From Eutypella sp. D-1 (lineage: Eukaryota > Ascomycota > Sordariomycetes > Xylariales > Diatrypaceae), in contig JAJTTP010000003.1 in NCBI GenBank assembly GCA_023313575.1, forward strand, positions 1,798,001 through 1,862,000: 64,000 nt of DNA, read 5' to 3'. The notes below the pieces were generated by a model that did no database searches, was not told the origin of the DNA, and worked only from the letters and a program-made list of their open reading frames with translations. Shown one piece after another: positions 59,221 through 64,000 of the stretch. Within the stretch, counting starts at the first letter, position 1, and each line of letters starts with the position of its first letter. The position numbers were made by a program, and so were the translations under genes.

Positions 59221-60132
59221 TACAGTAGGATTCCATCTACATATCGGCCACCTTTAGCATAGATTGGCCCCTCTTTTAACTGAATCCTTGGGCCACTCTT
59301 TTGGCTGAAAGCAGTTGGGTTGCACACCTGCACTCACAGCTCACTCACAGCTCAGTGACAGTGACGAGCTACAGCTCACTCACATAGTTATCTCTGTTCC
59401 CAGTGATAGAGATCGCTTGCTGACTTGGGTAGTGGGGAGAATTTGAGAGAAGTGAGTTAGATACCATAACTCTTTCTTTCTCTCCATCTCTGTCTGTCTG
59501 CCCGCCTGTCTCAACTGACTGAAGAAGGAGAGAGGCTATCCAGTTTAGTCCAATTCCAATCTTTTCTTTCTTGTCTTGACACGCTAAACCGCAAAGCCAC
59601 TATCCCATTATACCTCAAAGCCCGCCCAGGTGCATGTGTGGGTGTTTTTTTTTTTTTTTTGTTGCTGTAACCGACAGATAGACGGACCGAGGTACCATTC
59701 CCCTTCCTTTTGTCGCAGCATATCAGACAGACAAGAGCAGACAAGGACAAACAAGAAAAAGAGAGACATCTGCAAACCCTTGGGCCTTTCTAAAGTACCT
59801 AAAGAGGAGGAGGTCCGATAGACCGATACATGATACCTAATACCTAATACCGAATATCTACCTAGGTAGTACCTGATATTTGATACCTCACAACACCTGC
59901 TACTTGCTACCTGCTACCTGCTACCTCCTGGATAGACACGGTACGGTACATACTGCCGTGAGGTGCAGTACGGGATCAACCCGATTAATCCGTTCTTTTT
60001 TATCAAAATATACACCTAACATCCTAAGCATATCCTAAGCAATAGACAATCCTACTACATATCATCCAATCCTCTCTAACTTTTGTCTGTCACCTGTCAA
60101 TTTGTCAACTGGCAGCACAGCAAACAATTATA

Positions 60133-62205
60133 ATGCCATCCTTCAGTCGCCTGACCAGACATAGCAACAAGTCACAGGTAAGCCCTTTTTTTTTCTCTAT
60201 AGTCTTGATAGCTATTTACTTTCCATTTATCTCTGACGTGCATCCATTTTGCGATGTTGCTATTTTGGGATGTTTTGATGTACTTCTAGAACGATATAGG
60301 TCATATCGATTCAAATATTCCTTCCCTTTGTCTCTTATTATCCCCTTATGAGACTGTTCTAGGGGAACACCAAAAAAAGAGGAGAGCGCTAACTCTCGTG
60401 AACTTTGTCATAAGTCCAACTTGGAGCAACAACAACAACAGCAGCAATTTTATCAGCAGCCAGCACCATCGCTACAGTCTACACCACAATCGGCCCAGCA
60501 GTTGCATCATCATCAACAGCAGCAGCAGCAGCAGCAACAACAACAACATCAACACCATCCGCATCACCATCAGCAACACTCTTCCTTGAGTAATAATAGT
60601 AGTAACCCTGCTGCGCCCCCGCCTGTGATCCAAGGAACAGCTGGAGGCAACGGTGGGAGTGCAATTGGGCTTGCAGTATCTAACGACCCAGACGCGACCC
60701 AGGGCAGATCCTCCGCGATATCTGCAGGGGGATTCGACACCGCCGCTACTCCTACCACCTTGAGCAGTGCTGCAAGCGATTATCGCAGCGGTGGTGTGGT
60801 TGTTGGGCCAGGTGGTGGCACTGGTGTCTCAGTGTCTCCAAGTAGCAATCCAGTTAACAACACATACAACCCAACCCCATCATCATCATCCATTCGTAGC
60901 AGTGGTAGGAATTCCTTTCAATTTGATAGAAGTCAAATACAGCATGAACTGGCAGGACAGAAGCAGCAGCAGCAACAACAACAGCAGCAGCAGCAATCAC
61001 AAACAGCCAAACAAAGAAACCGTCTTTCGCAACATCTATTGAACAGCGTTAACAATAGCGGAAACGACAATTCTTCTCCAGTTCAATATCAGGGAACGCA
61101 TCAACAATTATTCGGAATTGGCAATCCGAATCCATCGTCGCCTCTTAATTTATCCCCTGGCAGTGTTACCACTCAGCTGCATGAGCAGCAGCAGCGGCAG
61201 CAGCAGCAGCACGAGTACCAGCACGAGTACCAGCAGCACCAGCAGCAGCACCAGCGTAACCCCCTAACGCTACCCCTCATTCAACCCACCATTAGTGCCA
61301 ATAGTAGCAGCCACAGCATTAGCACTGCCGCCCCTGCTTACACCACCTCCCCTTCGAGGTCACAACAGCAGCAGCAGCAACAACATCAACATCAACAATC
61401 TCAACAACCACAACAACAACAACAATCACACCAACGCCCAGGTCAATTATCCCTACAACATCATCAACAGCAACAACAACGAGCTTCAAGCTCCGAACCA
61501 CACGACAATTTTGCCGAGTTGGTTTCTCGATCACAATCCGCTCGTCATCCCCAATCTCAAGTGGCTCCGATACAAACCCAACAAGTACCTCCTTACACCG
61601 TAGCTTCTAACTCGGTCGATCATCTCCCCCTAGGCGTCCAGGGTGTCCAGGGTATCCAGGGTGTCCACCTTTCCTCTCACTCTCCTTCTCCTTCTTCCCC
61701 AATTGTCCCGCCGTCTTACGGCCAAGGCCAAGGTCAGAATCAAGCACCTTCCGCCGCCCACAGCCAAGCCGCCGCCCCCACTGAACAAAAGAGATCGGCG
61801 CGCCGATTGTTCAAGACCCTCATCGCCGCTGCCCGCGCTTCGGAAAACCAGCCAAACCAACCCCAGCACCAATCTCACAATTCTTACGATAACACCTCCG
61901 GCTTAGCCCGCAGGCCTTCCAAATCAAAGCGGCTTAGCCACGCGCCTCCGGTCAGAACAGCCCCCTCCCAGGTCTCTTTCGAAGACTTCCCCTCCGACTG
62001 GCACCCCCGAAACTCCTATACTCAACCGTCACCTCTCCAAGGCGCGGGGGAAGCTGACGACTCGCATTTGATTGGCCACACTAACCAAAACGTCCTACAG
62101 AAAACCCAAGACCAATCCCAGACAACAATTAGGCACGTCTCTCCCGGTGTCGCTTCTTCCTCATCCAGCCAGGTGGATCAGCAGCAACAGCACCAGTTCC
62201 AGCAA

Positions 62206-62240
<35 letters not shown>

Positions 62241-64000
62241 ACAGCAGCAGCAGTGGACTGGACAGCAAGTTACTGATCCTGCACAAACTCGCTACCAATA
62301 CGCACAGTCAGACGCGCATCACCAGGCAGGTAATAATCGGCCACCCCCTTACGCAGCTCACTTAAGTACTTCCAGCTCTCAGCTTGTCAATCCGGAGACC
62401 GTGTCGCAGGTGTCGCAGGTATCGCAGTTGTCGCAAGCATCGCATGAGTCGCCAATCGTTGACCCGGACCAGCAATCCCTAGCGCAAGCCTCACAGCAGC
62501 CGTCCCCAGCTATTAGTTTTGCACAGCAGGAACTTCTTACCCATCAGAACCAGCAACAAGCCTCAGCCTCTCCGGTTCAGCCCCCAATGGCCTTCTTGCC
62601 ATCAGGACCTACTTCTAACCGCAGGGCGGGTGATAGCAAAGAACAGCTACGCACTGGCAGCATCGAACCGCCTCCCGGACCACCTCCTAACTATAGACAT
62701 AGCCAATCGCAACTGGGCGCAATGAACAATATTCCGCCCACGTCTGGCGCTGCGGCCGGTTCTTCTTCGAGCGCTCAGGCCTACCGTGGCAGCACAGCCG
62801 GAGATAGACAACAGATTGACGCATCAGCTCCCGAGGCAGGGCGCAACAGCCCCCAGCCATCGATGGGAGAGAAGGATACGGAAACGGACAAGCAATTCAA
62901 GGATTTATGTACGGTGGATCTGATGACTTTATAGATTGCAACACAGCATGCTAACCTAGAATCTAGTAACGAAATACAAGAACGTCAAGAGGCTTTATTT
63001 CGACGGCAAGGCGCAAATCGAACAATTGAATGGCCAGGTCGAACAGTTGCAGAATGCCGTTGCGAACCAGAGGATGTCGCAGTCGAGAACGGCGCTCGAT
63101 GATAACGAGTACTCGACCCGATTCAACCGGCTGAACGGCGCCATCAATAACCTCGCCTTCAACATCCGTAAAGACTGGCGCTCACTACCGGCGTGGATCG
63201 AGGGCTACGTCAGTCCGGATGCGATCAAGACGGGCAAACAGGAGATGACAGCTGTTGGACGGGCTGTGATTGTCCGATGGATTGTGGATGAGGTGTTCGA
63301 CAAGTGCTTTCACCCCGGGCTCGATTTTGATCTCAGCCAAAACCTAAAAGCGATCGAGCGCAACATTCGGAGATTCTCGTACACCCTGAACAGCCAGGAA
63401 GAGTACGACGCGCTAACTGCCAAGGTCGTCAACTGGCGGATGGCTACGCTGGAAGGGCTCCAACATATACTGCAATCGCCGGAGAGCAACGATTACCGCA
63501 CTGAATATACCAAGATGGCGGCGAGCAATCTAACCGCAGCAATCTTCCAGTACCTGAACGACCCACCGCCGGCCGGCGTGGACGGAAGCGCGTCAATGAT
63601 TATCGAGCTCGTAGTCGGGATCATCGCGAACCTGCCGATGGAGAGCCGAGACGTGGCCATAACGTACCCGCTACCAGGCGAGCCGCTACGGCCCGACCTC
63701 ATGGAGCCGGAAAAGACGGGACTCCCGCCGCTGCCGGACGCGGCGGACGACGGCGAAGACGGCGGCAAGGACGGCGACAAGGCGTCGAAGCGAGACAAGA
63801 CAAAGAGTGGTATGTTGACAATGCTCGGCGGCACCGTGCCGCACCCGGCCAGCAGAAAAGGCAGCACCGCTTCAGTACTTACTGACACGACAACCACATC
63901 GGCAGCACCGCCACCGAAAGATCCCACCAAGGTCCGTTTTGCGGGGTTCCTCGCGGTCGAAGTCAGGGGGCGACAGGTGCTGGTCAAGGCGCCCGTGTGG
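60133..64000 (+). CDS. Glutamine-rich conserved fungal protein, partial at right edge
   Basis: Three exons are visible: 60133-60177 (MPSFSRLTRHSNKSQ), 60363-62908 and 62967 onward, open to the window edge. Exon 2 encodes about 850 residues of low-complexity Gln, Ser, His and Pro with many CAG/CAA tracts (for example 60517-60550 and 62203-62254). A basic block TEQKRSARRLFKTLIAAARA occurs near 61780-61840. Exon 3 begins the ordered part: LTKYKNVKRLYFDGKAQIEQ, a short coiled coil, FNRLNGAINNLAFNIRKDW, MTAVGRAVIVRWIVDEVFDK and NIRRFSYTLNSQEEYDALTA. The 58-nt second intron joins KDL to LTKYK cleanly. The 5' junction is not clean: after a normal donor at 60178 and acceptor at 60361-60362 the frame is off by one and soon stops; dropping one A from the 7-A run at 60372-60378 restores it. 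I take this protein as a conserved fungal family of unknown function. Confidence 0.75.

Larger units (their letters stand above)
53460..60132. other. Gene-poor 6.7-kb region
   Basis: The longest stretch without a supported gene. Frames reach only about 136 codons (-, 56296-56706), overlap on both strands and carry no recognised domain. Contents seen: the secreted-protein promoter (53460-53700), TACCTAGGTA-type clusters (57412-57525), an AG microsatellite (58289-58331), CTGCC pentamers (about 59177-59220), a T run near 59646-59660, and a tRNA-half-like sequence at 57908-57940. The last kilobase should be the promoter and leader of the Q-rich gene. Confidence 0.5.

Noticed and set aside
1..64000. 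CRISPR arrays, rRNA operons, bacterial operons, attachment sites
   Set aside because: None are seen, and none are expected in what is plainly fungal nuclear DNA. Short tandem repeats present are ordinary microsatellites.

Overview
The window is nuclear DNA of a filamentous ascomycete (Pezizomycotina, most likely Sordariomycetes). It has dispersed single genes with many short GT-AG introns (about 50-150 nt, CTRAC-like branch points, YAG acceptors), GC-rich exons and long AT-richer intergenic stretches. The gene set is that of a fungal nucleus: exocyst Sec15, HOPS/CORVET Vps16, the CCAAT-binding subunit Hap5, a Mei2-like RNA-binding protein and a fungal eIF4B. The class is inferred from protein resemblance recalled from knowledge; no search was run.

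Layout from left to right: a bHLH transcription factor (+, 1572-2687); a Slp1-type SUN-domain ER protein (+, 4030-7398); a Mei2-like protein (-, 8801-11487, 11 coding exons) with a long upstream region that looks like a spliced leader; Sec15 (+, 15826-18838); Hap5/NF-YC (-, 19441-20552); Fcf2 (+, 23620-24649); Vps16 (+, 27630-30625); an eIF4B-like protein (-, 31925-34541); a small Tim17-like membrane protein (+, 36594-37430); an SLC10A7/Rch1-like transporter (+, 38583-40247); an ER-type J-protein (+, 40840-41544); a GFA-domain protein (+, 42565-43381); a 673-bp MITE-like element (44340-45012); a metallophosphoesterase pseudogene (-, 45160-46222); an intracellular GH1 beta-glucosidase (+, 48072-49736); a small secreted four-cysteine protein (-, 52572-53459); a gene-poor stretch of about 6.7 kb; and a glutamine-rich conserved fungal protein running off the right edge (+, 60133 onward).

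The genes form no operon or biosynthetic cluster. Most are housekeeping: vesicle tethering (Sec15, Vps16), ER quality control (SUN protein, J-protein), ribosome biogenesis and translation (Fcf2, eIF4B), transcription (Hap5, bHLH) and ion homeostasis (Rch1-like). The part from about 43 to 60 kb is more accessory in character, with a transposon relic, a decayed gene, a secreted protein and little other coding sequence. I did not find a clearly new multi-gene system. The most notable observations are the MITE with matching ends and a TA duplication, the pseudogene with three independent lesions, tiny exons in three conserved genes (18 nt in mei2, 14 nt in hap5, a 4-nt coding exon in eIF4B), a one-base frame break in a homopolymer of the Q-rich gene, and a palindromic TACCTAGGTA-type motif scattered through nearly every intergenic region. 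All exon models were made by hand from splice signals and reading frame; every total coding length is a multiple of three except for the flagged Q-rich gene.
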